DNA of 64,000 nt from Laedolimicola sp934402125 (lineage in GTDB: Bacteria > Bacillota > Clostridia > Lachnospirales > Lachnospiraceae), in contig NZ_JBQHTG010000001.1 in NCBI RefSeq assembly GCF_052065835.1, forward strand, positions 682,001 to 746,000, given 5' to 3'. Below are positions 15,985 to 23,643 of the stretch, in pieces. The notes beneath the pieces are model-generated. The model did no database searches. It saw nothing but the letters and a program-made list of their open reading frames with translations, and was not told the DNA's origin. Position numbers and translations under genes: made by a program. Numbering within the stretch: position 1 is the first letter of the stretch; each line of letters begins with the position of its first letter.

Positions 15985-17676
15985 ATGAAATCATCAGAGG
16001 ATTTGCGGAGCAGACTCCGCTCCATCGATCACCGGAGCTATCCGGCTTATAAAGATTTGAAAGGACAGTATGATTTTGGAACATATATACTGTCCATCGA
16101 CCATGTGCAGGGGGATCCCTTCGCAGCGCCCTCCCGGCTGTCTGTGATTGTGTCCGGGAAAAAGGCAGGCTTTCCGGCTGAATATTATGACGCCCTGCCA
16201 AAACGGGTTACCCTGCAAGATCACCTGACCCGGCTTTTCGGCGCACAGCTTGCCCGGGGAAATAAGCAGGCCGGCGGCTCCGGAAAGAGCGGTCTCCTCG
16301 CCGTCTCCCGCTGTGGCCAGGAGGTGCTGGAGCGTACTGCCTGCCGGATGGAGCAGGGGACTGTAACACTCCGCTTCGAAGCCGGTTTTCCCGCCCACGG
16401 ACGGACTATCGACGCACGGGGACTGGAAAAGATGCTCTTTGACATTCTGCCGGGCTGCGTACTGAACAGTCTCTATTTTCAGAATATCAATCAAAACCGC
16501 CTGAAGTCTGCCATAGAGCTCTGCGAGGATCAGCAGTACATCCGGGCAGAGCTTCCCACCCTTGGGCTTTGCGCTTTTCTGGCCAATGGCTCCATCCTGC
16601 CCCGTCAGAGCGGCGTCTCCGATAAACCTATGGAGCAGGCGGTTCCGTTTCGCTCTCCGGCTTCCATGGAAGTGACGCTTACGCTGCCTCACCGCGGAGC
16701 GGTCAGCGGTATGGGCATTCCCAAAGGCGTCACTCTCTTTGTGGGCGGCGGCTATCATGGAAAATCCACGGTGCTGCAGGCGCTGCAAAACGGCGTCTAC
16801 AATCACATTGCGGGAGACGGACGGGAGCTTGTCATCACCGATGACAGCGCCTGGAAGCTTCGCTCCGAGGACGGACGCAGCATCACAGATGTGGATATCT
16901 CACCGTTTATTCGGCAGCTTCCGGGAGGGAAGGACACCGTTCACTTCTCTACCGAAGACGCCAGCGGAAGCACTTCTCAGGCTGCCAATCTGATAGAAGG
17001 GATCGAAAGTGGAAGCCGGTTGCTGTTAATCGACGAGGATACCTCTGCCACCAATTTTATGATTCGTGACCGGCTGATGCAGCAGGTGGTTTCCCCGAAA
17101 GAAGAACCGATTATCCCCTTTATTGAGCGGGTACGGAGCCTCTATGAGGATCTGGAAATTTCTTCCATCATTGTAGCCGGCAGCTCCGGTTCCTACTTTT
17201 CGGTGGCCGACCACGTTATCCAGATGAAGGAATATGTGCCCTATGATATCACCGAAAAAGCCCGGGCTGCAGCTGCGGAGTTTCCGGTTTTCTCGACTGT
17301 GCAGAGTTCCTTTTCCAGTCCTCAGCTGCCACGTTGTCCGCGCCCCTGCGCTGCCCTGAAAAAGGATGACCGCATAAAGCTGAAGACCCTTGGAACCAGT
17401 GAACTTTCTCTGAATTATGATTCCGTGGAGCTTCGCTACCTGGAGCAGCTCCGGGACAGCGAACAGACCATGGCTCTGGCTTATATTTTAAAATATCTGG
17501 AGCTGTCCGCTATGGACGGACGGAAAAGTATGAAGGAACTGGCTAATCTTATCGAAGACCGACTGAACCGCCAGGGACTGGAAAGCCTCTTTGCCGGGCA
17601 GGATATCCGGGCTTCCCTGGCACGGCCGCGAAGACAGGAGATTCTGGCCTGTGTGAACCGGTATCGGAGGCTATAA
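15985..17676 (+). CDS. Predicted ATPase of the ABC class (PF09818-like)
   Basis: 563 residues from the ATG after AAAGGAG; an upstream in-frame extension crosses the promoter and is rejected. The protein has a central P-loop-like segment FVGGGYHGKSTVLQAL (about 251-266), ending a long N-terminal domain, and a Walker B region RLLLIDEDTSATNFMIRD. IVAGSSGSYFSVADHVIQM follows. This layout matches the 'predicted ATPase of the ABC class' family, a soluble protein of unknown function with no transmembrane partner. It is the last gene with host-like composition before the accessory island. Confidence 0.85.
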   Translation: MKSSEDLRSRLRSIDHRSYPAYKDLKGQYDFGTYILSIDHVQGDPFAAPSRLSVIVSGKKAGFPAEYYDALPKRVTLQDHLTRLFGAQLARGNKQAGGSGKSGLLAVSRCGQEVLERTACRMEQGTVTLRFEAGFPAHGRTIDARGLEKMLFDILPGCVLNSLYFQNINQNRLKSAIELCEDQQYIRAELPTLGLCAFLANGSILPRQSGVSDKPMEQAVPFRSPASMEVTLTLPHRGAVSGMGIPKGVTLFVGGGYHGKSTVLQALQNGVYNHIAGDGRELVITDDSAWKLRSEDGRSITDVDISPFIRQLPGGKDTVHFSTEDASGSTSQAANLIEGIESGSRLLLIDEDTSATNFMIRDRLMQQVVSPKEEPIIPFIERVRSLYEDLEISSIIVAGSSGSYFSVADHVIQMKEYVPYDITEKARAAAAEFPVFSTVQSSFSSPQLPRCPRPCAALKKDDRIKLKTLGTSELSLNYDSVELRYLEQLRDSEQTMALAYILKYLELSAMDGRKSMKELANLIEDRLNRQGLESLFAGQDIRASLARPRRQEILACVNRYRRL

Positions 17677-17689
17677 TATTGCTCCAGAG

Positions 17690-17815
17690 ATTGTTGTCTC
17701 ACTAAGGCAGCAATCTCTGGAAAACACTTCTTGAATTTATATTTCCCTTTTCCGTGACCGGATACCGGCTCAATCATATCTGCCTGCACCAAATTGGAAG
17801 TCATTGAGAAATTCC
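17690..17815 (-). pseudogene. Possible C-terminal remnant of a Fic-family protein
   Basis: On the minus strand a short frame reads NLVQADMIEPVSGHGKGKYKFK, resembling the winged-helix tail of Fic proteins (…IxPVxGxGKGKYxF). It has no N-terminal Fic domain and no start with a ribosome-binding site. The assignment rests on this short stretch only. Confidence 0.3.
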
Positions 17816-17833
17816 AGATATCTCTTAAATGGA

Positions 17834-17950
17834 TTATCTTTGGAATACCAGATAATTATCCATCGGAAAGAATCGAATTTCTCTGCTGTGCCACGGTTCT
17901 TCCTCATAGAGCCGATTTCTGTTCGGCATAGTATCCAGATCCCGGCAAAA
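17834..17950 (-). pseudogene. RelE/ParE-type toxin remnant
   Basis: The minus strand reads FCRDLDTMPNRNRLYEEEP followed by WHSREIRFFPMDNYLVF and then a stop. The RLYEEEPW...IRFFPxDNYLVFY pattern is the conserved C-terminal half of ParE/RelE toxins. The N-terminal half is out of frame or lost and the last ~15 residues are missing, with no antitoxin gene beside it. It lies within 316 bases without an intact gene between the ABC-class ATPase and the two-component kinase. Confidence 0.5.
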
Positions 17951-17992
17951 CTCTCTCGCCATTCTTCATGATGGATATACAGCGATAGCTCC

Positions 17993-19345
17993 TTATATTT
18001 TCGGAAATCGGAAAATAAAACTCGTTCCGATACCTTCAATACTTTCGACGTGAATGGTTCCATTGTGGAGGTTTACAATCCAGCGCACCATAGAAAGGCC
18101 GAGTCCGGTACCGCCATTTTCTCTGGAACGGCTTTTGTCTATACGATAGAAACGCTCCCAGATTTTGTCCAGGTGTTCCTCACTTATTCCAATACCATCA
18201 TCTTTCACTTCACCGACAATCTGGTCATTTTCGACCTTCAGGATAACATGAATATGTCCATTTGCTTTTCCGTAATTGATAGCATTGGTTATTAAATTCA
18301 TCATCATACGCAAAATCAATGTCTGGTCGCCGTTCATAAATAAGTCGTCCTGCTTTTGCAGGGTGATCTCGATATTTTTTTCCTGTGCTTTTGTCTGCAG
18401 TTCTTCTATTACAAGCTCGCTTAATAATCCAAAATCCAGTTTTTCCATCAGATGCTGCTCACCCTGTTCGTTTCTGGCGATCATTAACATTTCGCTTGTC
18501 AGCTTTGACATTCGTTTTGCCTGCTTTAAGATGACTGCAATCTCTTCCTTATCTTCCGCAGATAGGTTTTCATTTTCCAATAAGTACTCACACTGGGAAA
18601 TGATAACAGTAACGGGAGTTCGCAGTTCATGAGATACGTCTGATGTGAATTGACGCTCCTTCTCAAACGAAAGTTCCAATCGTTCGAACATTTCGTTAAA
18701 TTTCTCCGACAATTCGTACAATTCATCTTTTGCTTTTGGCAGAGACAATCGTTTGGAAAGATCTTTTCCATTGCTGATGTTTGCAACTTCATCGCAGATA
18801 AGATCCACCTGTCTCAATGCCCGCTTGAGCATAAAATATCCGATGGCCCCGATCAGAATAATGAGTAATGGGAATACAATCAACAGCATTTTCTCGGATG
18901 TCTGCATGAAAAGTTCTATAGAATGTACGGAGGTAATTCCTCGTACCCACATTTCGTCATCATCACCGTAAGTGTAAACGCTGTCATATACCATCCATTT
19001 TCGATTTGATCCGGTTATCATTCGCGGTGTATTCGACTTGAGGATAGTTTCTTCTGGAAATTGGGATGGAATCATTCCATAAAGCAATCGTCCGTTTTTG
19101 TCATAAATACAAAACATAATACCGTCATCGTAAAATTCGGTATCACCGTCAAGATAAAAGAAATCATCCTGAAAATTAATATTTGAAGAAAAACCTGTCA
19201 CTGCGGCACTGATTTCTTCTTCTGTCGCAGAAATTCCAACCCTATCCACAAAAAGAAGGACGAGAACCAAAATAGTCCCAAGAACTACAGTGATGATACC
19301 GGTGTACCATAGCGTAATTTTTTTCTTGATCGTCATCTGTTTCAT
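17993..19345 (-). CDS. Two-component sensor histidine kinase (OmpR-partner type)
   Basis: 450 residues: membrane helix 1 (about 13-33), an extracellular sensor of ~115 residues rich in acidic and aromatic residues, helix 2 (about 152-172), HAMP linker, HisKA with FTSDVSHELRTPV (phosphorylated His about 239), N box NLITNAINYGKANG, and G boxes DDGIGIS and GGTGLGLSMV. The start overlaps the response-regulator stop in an ATGA-type 4-base overlap, so the pair is cotranslated. The divergent lipoprotein gene at 20174 is the probable target. The 3' end borders toxin remnants, so the pair is likely part of the acquired island. Confidence 0.93.
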   Translation of the reverse strand: MKQMTIKKKITLWYTGIITVVLGTILVLVLLFVDRVGISATEEEISAAVTGFSSNINFQDDFFYLDGDTEFYDDGIMFCIYDKNGRLLYGMIPSQFPEETILKSNTPRMITGSNRKWMVYDSVYTYGDDDEMWVRGITSVHSIELFMQTSEKMLLIVFPLLIILIGAIGYFMLKRALRQVDLICDEVANISNGKDLSKRLSLPKAKDELYELSEKFNEMFERLELSFEKERQFTSDVSHELRTPVTVIISQCEYLLENENLSAEDKEEIAVILKQAKRMSKLTSEMLMIARNEQGEQHLMEKLDFGLLSELVIEELQTKAQEKNIEITLQKQDDLFMNGDQTLILRMMMNLITNAINYGKANGHIHVILKVENDQIVGEVKDDGIGISEEHLDKIWERFYRIDKSRSRENGGTGLGLSMVRWIVNLHNGTIHVESIEGIGTSFIFRFPKI

Positions 19346-20016
19346 TCGTTTTCCCTCATTACATATCCGACACCGCGAACAGTGTGGATGAGTTTTTGTT
19401 CATATTGTGCATCGATTTTTTTTCGCAAATAGCGAATGTATACGTCGATCACATTGGAACCACCTTCAAAATCAAAGTCCCACGCATTCTGTTCAATCTG
19501 CTGTCTTGTCATTACGATATTTTTGTTGCGCATAAGACATTCCAGAACCATAAACTCTTTTGCTGAAAGATCAATCTCATTTCCGGCTCTTGTAACCTTT
19601 CTTGTGTCACGATCCAAAATAAGATCTGCTATTTTTAGTTGATTAGATGTAAATTGTGGCTTTCTACGCATCATGACACGGATTCTTGCAAGCAGTTCTT
19701 CAAATGCAAATGGTTTGATCAGGTAATCATCGGCACCAAGATCCAGTCCTTTGACACGGTCTTCAATGCTGTCTTTTGCTGTCAGTAACAGGACCGGTGT
19801 ATCATTTTCTCGTCGCCTTAATTCTCTTAAGATTTCATATCCATCCTTTCCCGGCAACATGATATCAAGAATAATACCATCGTAGGAAGTCATATCGATA
19901 TAATCCATCGCTTCCAGACCATCCCCACAGGCATCTACACTGTAATGTTCTTTGATTAGCCTTTTTTTGACAATGTTTCTTAAATCATTCTCGTCTTCTA
20001 CAATCAGTAATCTCAT
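19342..20016 (-). CDS. OmpR-family response regulator
   Basis: 224 residues from MRLLIVEDE; an 18-residue longer start would cross the promoter. Receiver domain with acidic pocket (VEDEND), phosphorylated Asp51 in IILDIMLPGKDG, Thr in LLLTAKDS and Lys in YLIKPF. A Trans_Reg_C winged helix follows (about 128-222, ending VIDVYIRYLRKKID…TVRGVGYVM). It lies upstream of and overlaps its kinase. There is no Shine-Dalgarno before the ATG and a TATAAT ends only nine bases upstream, so the message may be leaderless or nearly so. Confidence 0.93.
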   Translation of the reverse strand: MRLLIVEDENDLRNIVKKRLIKEHYSVDACGDGLEAMDYIDMTSYDGIILDIMLPGKDGYEILRELRRRENDTPVLLLTAKDSIEDRVKGLDLGADDYLIKPFAFEELLARIRVMMRRKPQFTSNQLKIADLILDRDTRKVTRAGNEIDLSAKEFMVLECLMRNKNIVMTRQQIEQNAWDFDFEGGSNVIDVYIRYLRKKIDAQYEQKLIHTVRGVGYVMRENE

Positions 20017-20090
20017 AATGTAATTATTATAATACCAATCGTTTTCGGGTGCTAGGGTCCTTTTTTTCAATTTTTGAAATTACTATTTGT

Positions 20091-20123
20091 TTTAATCTTT
20101 TTTTAATCTTCCCCCTATATGAT
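20091..20123 (+). promoter_or_regulatory. Lipoprotein promoter with OmpR-type tandem repeat
   Basis: TTTAATCTT occurs at 20091-20099 and again at 20102-20110, exactly 11 bases apart. TATGAT (20118-20123) follows. Tandem 11-base-spaced sites replacing the -35 are typical of PhoB/OmpR activators, and the divergent regulator is of that family. Confidence 0.6.
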
Positions 20124-20173
20124 ACATATAACAGCAAAAACAAAACACCCAAGAGACGGAAGGAGAACACGTT

Positions 20174-20659
20174 ATGAAAAAATTATTAGTAGTTTTATTA
20201 TCCCTCACATTAATATTTGCTTTTACAGGATGCACTTCATCCAATAATGAAACTGCAGAAGATATCGAAATTAAGACGCAGGAAGTTGTAACATCAAATA
20301 CAGATTACGATGATGATAACATCAGCAACACAGAAAACGCAGTAGAGAATGTGGACGAAAAAGATTATGATTTTTCTTCTTATGAAAACGATATCCGCAA
20401 TATAACAAAAAGTGTAAACAATGCAAAAACATCTGCAAATGCAGCTGAGAATCACGAACAATTCTACGCTTTGAAAAAACAGGTAGACACAGTTGAGGAT
20501 GAACTGGATAAGCTTGACGATGAATTTGAGTATGCTTACCAGATGAAAGAGATTAGCTTCGAGACATACAAAGCGAGAGAACGCGCGATTGAAAAACTGG
20601 AAGATGAACTGGAATTAACAGAAGAAGCTCTGGAAAACAAATACGGCATTGATGATTAA
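20174..20659 (+). CDS. Small acidic lipoprotein next to the two-component system
   Basis: 161 residues. The signal peptide ends in the lipobox FTGC (Cys about 20), so the protein is probably lipidated. After a Thr/Asn/Asp-rich linker, residues about 95-155 form two amphipathic helices rich in Glu, Lys and Leu, likely a coiled-coil hairpin. The family is unrecognised. AAGGAG lies eight bases before the ATG. It is divergent from the OmpR-type regulator and preceded by a tandem repeat promoter, which suggests that the two-component system controls it, perhaps as an envelope-stress output. Confidence 0.75.
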   Translation: MKKLLVVLLSLTLIFAFTGCTSSNNETAEDIEIKTQEVVTSNTDYDDDNISNTENAVENVDEKDYDFSSYENDIRNITKSVNNAKTSANAAENHEQFYALKKQVDTVEDELDKLDDEFEYAYQMKEISFETYKARERAIEKLEDELELTEEALENKYGIDD

Positions 20660-20679
20660 TTCCATCGAGACTATGAGAA

Positions 20680-20722
20680 AACCTCCCAATCGTTAGACTC
20701 AAAATCTAACAATTGGGAGGTT
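20680..20722. repeat. Long imperfect hairpin at an island junction
   Basis: AACCTCCCAAT-c-GTTAGA pairs with TCTAAC-a-ATTGGGAGGTT around a 7-base loop. No T run follows, so it need not be a terminator. It overlaps the truncated end of the VirB4 fragment and marks the point where that gene breaks off. Confidence 0.55.
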
Positions 20723-21023
20723 GGTACATATCCATCACTCCTCTGTTGAGCCGACGATTATTGATTGTGATTTTTGTCGTTGCACCACTATCAAGAGAGT
20801 TCAGAAGTTCGGAATATTCAAGGAACATCGCTTCCTTATCCTCACGGCTCGCCACTGCATAGTTAATATCCGTAAAGCGGTAGGTCTTTGAATATTTATC
20901 CTTTCCCACTTTGAAAATGCCATCATCAAAAATAGCTGCCACGGGAATCACGTCCTGCACCCCTTTCGGTACAACAAATTTTTCTTTGTCCTGCTTAAAC
21001 AGGTTCGTAAGAGTCTTAATCAT
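20706..21023 (-). pseudogene. N-terminal fragment of a VirB4/TraE-type conjugation ATPase
   Basis: 105 residues. The first ~90 (KFVVPKGVQDVIPVAAIFDDGIF…FTDINYAVAS…LNSLDSGATTKITINNRRLN) match the start of the VirB4-like ATPase of clostridial integrative conjugative elements, which runs to about 800 residues. The frame breaks off at residue ~93 and ends in an unrelated short tail. The Walker motifs are lost, so it cannot act. A good Shine-Dalgarno (AAAGGAGG) remains. It is evidence that this region derives from a conjugative element. Confidence 0.65.
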
Positions 21024-21047
21024 AAAAACTCATGACCTCCTTTTGGT

Positions 21048-21080
21048 AAAAAAATATCGCCACTAATTATAGTGACGATA
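21048..21080 (-). terminator. Terminator of the nucleotidyltransferase-like gene
   Basis: Minus-strand stem TATCGTCACTA/TAGTGGCGATA with a 4-base loop, followed by seven T residues. Confidence 0.8.
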
Positions 21081-21097
21081 CATCAAATTGGTTTTAT

Positions 21098-21685
21098 TTA
21101 GTTCCAGTGCTTTCTTGAATTATATACATTATTGACTGCTTCAATATAGCAAATGAAAGAGGAATGGTTGTAGTCGTTGGAAGTCAAATACTGATTTTTT
21201 ATTCTCAGATACTGCTCTCTAACTAATGTCCATTTTCCTTTTTCTTTGATATACTTCGCTTTCTCTCTAATGTTTCTTGAATTAGGTGCTTGATTCCAGA
21301 AATATCTGTTTGGAAAACATCGCTTATCGTGAATAAGGCGATGATAGTTCCCGTCTGTATCCTCGCAAACAATACAAATATCCATTGAAAATTCTGTACT
21401 ATTTCCCTGATTAAAGTGTCGCTTTTCCGTTGTCAAAGATGAGGTAGAATCTTGGCAGTCGCTCCACCCATATTCTCTAAGAACAATATTGAAAGCCTTT
21501 CTGACACATTCTTTGATTTCTTTGCAATCTTCCCAATCATCTGTTCTTGTGATTTCAAGATTATAATCCAAATCAATCGGTTGATTAGCATTTTGTAATA
21601 TCAGGTTTCTTGCACCACTACCCACGAGATAGAATGAAGCACCAATATCATATTCTTCTTTAATCGTATGGCAAAGGTCTTGCAT
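21098..21685 (-). CDS. Nucleotidyltransferase-like protein of a mobile element
   Basis: 195 residues. YLVGSGARNLIL near residue 19 followed by PIDLDYNLEI near 37 has the GSG...DxD layout of the nucleotidyltransferase fold. A later EFSMDICIV could supply the third acidic residue. The substrate is unknown; it does not resemble the aminoglycoside or lincosamide resistance enzymes I know well. It starts by TAATG overlap with the end of the recombinase fragment and has its own terminator, so it was probably cargo behind a recombinase gene in an ICE. It may still be functional, though its upstream promoter context is broken. Confidence 0.5.
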   Translation of the reverse strand: MQDLCHTIKEEYDIGASFYLVGSGARNLILQNANQPIDLDYNLEITRTDDWEDCKEIKECVRKAFNIVLREYGWSDCQDSTSSLTTEKRHFNQGNSTEFSMDICIVCEDTDGNYHRLIHDKRCFPNRYFWNQAPNSRNIREKAKYIKEKGKWTLVREQYLRIKNQYLTSNDYNHSSFICYIEAVNNVYNSRKHWN

Positions 21686-21970
21686 TATTTCTTCTCGAAA
21701 TAGACCTCAATGCCTTTATCCTTCAGCTTACGGATGGTGGTCAGGCTGTCCACCGTGTTTCGTGCAAATCGGCTGACCGACTTGGTAATGATAAGGTCAA
21801 TCTTTCCGTCAAGGGCATCGTCCACCATCTGATTGAATCCGTCACGCTTTTTGGTGTTCGTGGCGGTGATACCCTCATCCGAATACATCCCCACAAACTC
21901 CCAATCCTCATGACCTTCAATGTAGGTCTTGTAGTAGGTCATCTGCGCCTCGTAGCTGGTTGCCTGTTCC
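21685..21970 (-). pseudogene. Serine recombinase (resolvase/invertase family) fragment
   Basis: About 95 residues of the catalytic domain remain: EQATSYEAQMTYYKTYI, SDEGITATNTKKRDGFNQM and ITKSVSRFARNTVDSL. The N-terminus with the catalytic Ser (YCRVST) is missing, replaced by sequence from a tRNA-binding-domain gene in another frame. The C-terminal DNA-binding parts are also gone. The frame ends just after EVYFEK. It is a dead relic of a large serine recombinase. Confidence 0.75.
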
Positions 21971-22176
21971 GTCATCAAGAGTAAACTGTAACAGCTTCTT
22001 TGACTTCGGTACTGCAACGCACTCTTTAACCTTTACTGCACGGAAATCTGACTTGCTGAATGTATCAAAATCAACCATTTCTTCAAACAATGGCTCGACT
22101 TTTACCTTAGAAAAATCAATCTTTTCAACCGGTTTTTCAGCCTCTGCCGGAGCTGCTTCAGAAGTCTTGGAAATCC
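21964..22176 (-). pseudogene. Fragment of an EMAP/Trbp111-type tRNA-binding domain
   Basis: On the minus strand the frame reads KTSEAAPAEAEKP, then KVKVEPLFEEMVDFDTF, then KSDFRAVKVKECVAVPKSKKLLQFTLDDGT. This is clearly homologous to, but not identical with, the C-terminal extension of lysS at 47.4-47.8 kb. It breaks off exactly at the recombinase fragment on one side and the S24-repressor fragment on the other. It is a ~70-residue relic from a MetRS- or LysRS-type gene. Confidence 0.7.
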
Positions 22177-22567
22177 TGCCGATCCTTTCTCATCACTTAC
22201 TGATGAAGGCAGGGAAAAAGCTATGGATTATATCAATCTGCTCCATGCATCCGGAATGTATGAAAAGCAGACTGCTAAGATAATTCCATTCCGAAACATT
22301 GATATTTTTGAAAATGCCGTATCAGCCGGAACCGGTAACTTCCTTGTAGACGGACCGAAAGAGACTGTACGCATAGATGAATCTATCCTACCGGAAGATA
22401 CTACTTTCGGTGTCCGTATTAGTGGTGACAGTATGGAACCTGAATTCCATGATGGTCAGATTGCATGGGTATTACAACAGGAATCTGTTGCTAATGGAGA
22501 AAATGACCGCTTAGACATATTTGGAAAAGTTCTTGGAAAATCTGATGCTTCTGCTATTGAGGATTGA
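22173..22567 (+). pseudogene. XRE/S24-type repressor fragment
   Basis: The frame carries DPFSSLTDEGREKAMDYINLL and then FGVRISGDSMEPEFHDGQIAWV, the S24 (LexA/CI-like) region with its Ser in GDSMEP. The N-terminal helix-turn-helix is missing. The C-terminal part that should hold the catalytic Lys is replaced by an unrelated tail (NDRLDIFGKVLGKS). It is a phage- or ICE-type repressor relic, not a working regulator. Confidence 0.65.
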
Positions 22568-22679
22568 GTTGGAGAATTTATCCAGCCCAATCCTCCAGTC
22601 CTCATTTTGACTTTTTAAATCTGCATTGTTACGTCTATGAGATTTAGTTCAAAAATCAATACTATGTTCCTTCCTTTTT

Positions 22680-22815
22680 ACGGTTTGTGAAAAACTGCGG
22701 CTTCTTTCATACTGTTTAACTGTCCGTTTCTAGTTTCCGACCTCGAATACTCTTTCAGGTAATATCATCAATCCCGTTTTTTTCGGCTCGTCCTCCTCCA
22801 TAATGTTAATGTTGT
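22680..22815 (-). pseudogene. Scar of a third kinase/response-regulator copy
   Basis: 22690-22770 is nearly identical to the 3' end of the response-regulator gene at 44190-44270 (shared GACAGTTAAACAG and GGTCGGAAACTAG-type stretches). 22774-22815 matches the kinase segment encoding NINIMEKDEPEA (about 45420-45455). The order kinase then regulator is kept on the minus strand, with everything between deleted. The kinase part supplies the stop codon of the sortase gene. Confidence 0.7.
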
Positions 22816-23606
22816 TCGTCTGCCGCATCATCGGCGGCCGCCACGATCACAAGCCGTCCGTCTTCTTTGGAATATTCACAGGTCGATAACGTCAGAAGTT
22901 TCGTTCCCGGATGCGGTAATTCACTGCTTTTCCAGACAGCATATTCGCTGCAGCCGTCCAAAAACTCCTGATATCTGTCTTTATTGGACAGATCCACATA
23001 GTCATAATATGGGAACGTCTCTGTTTCTATTTTGGATATTACAATCACAAAAACCACACGATATCTAGTGCTCTCCTCTAAAGTGTCCCACAAAATCCAT
23101 TCATTCGATGTGCAAAACGCAGCATCCCGATACAGCATCAGGTTTTGAAACATCGTTCCGTCTTTCATGTGATGACCATAAATGATCAGATTGTCCGATG
23201 TCTCAAGACTGCAGTTCACATCCAGAAACGGCGTTCCATGTACGTTGTCATTCCGTTCAAAATCATGTGTCAGATAATAATCATTGTCCGTTGCCGTCTG
23301 CATGACCGGATAATCGATCACAGTTCCGTCGATTTTCAGCCATCCGACAAGTTCCTCATTTTGCTGCTGCAGCTTTTGGATTTTTGTGTTGATCCCAAAA
23401 CTGTGATTTTTGGAATGATTCTTTTGAGAATCTTTGGCTTTTGTGTCTGACTGTGGTTCTGACTTTGAAGAGTCCGCCTGCTGCGCCAGTTTCTCGTACA
23501 GCTCCTCGGTCTGCCGGGTGGATGCCTTTATCTTCCACAAATTCCAGCATGCAAAAACAAGAATAATCAGGCAGAGCGGATAGAGGATTTTCTTTAACTT
23601 TTTCAT
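22806..23606 (-). CDS. srtB: Class B sortase (pilus-associated)
   Basis: 266 residues: N-terminal membrane helix (about 7-24), hydrophilic linker, then a class B sortase fold. Catalytic residues are His145 in IIYGHHM, Cys243 in LSTCEYS and Arg251 in DGRLVIV. WLKIDGTVIDYPVMQ and YYLTHDF are class B signatures. It is last in the pilus operon, 37 bases after the other sortase, and could anchor or polymerise the pilus. The final residues (ADEQH) run into a relic of the histidine-kinase gene that gives the stop, so a few native C-terminal residues may be lost. Confidence 0.9.
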   Translation of the reverse strand: MKKLKKILYPLCLIILVFACWNLWKIKASTRQTEELYEKLAQQADSSKSEPQSDTKAKDSQKNHSKNHSFGINTKIQKLQQQNEELVGWLKIDGTVIDYPVMQTATDNDYYLTHDFERNDNVHGTPFLDVNCSLETSDNLIIYGHHMKDGTMFQNLMLYRDAAFCTSNEWILWDTLEESTRYRVVFVIVISKIETETFPYYDYVDLSNKDRYQEFLDGCSEYAVWKSSELPHPGTKLLTLSTCEYSKEDGRLVIVAAADDAADEQH

Positions 23607-23643
23607 GTTTTCCTATCTCTTATGCTTTCCTGTTCCCGGCTTT

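Noticed and set aside
17770..18063. 97-codon minus-strand frame upstream of the two-component genes' end
   Set aside because: It overlaps the kinase 3' end, and only a different frame in the region shows family similarity (ParE).
22223..22567. 114-codon frame as a working LexA-like repressor
   Set aside because: No helix-turn-helix and no catalytic Lys; the ends meet unrelated fragments, so it is listed as a relic.
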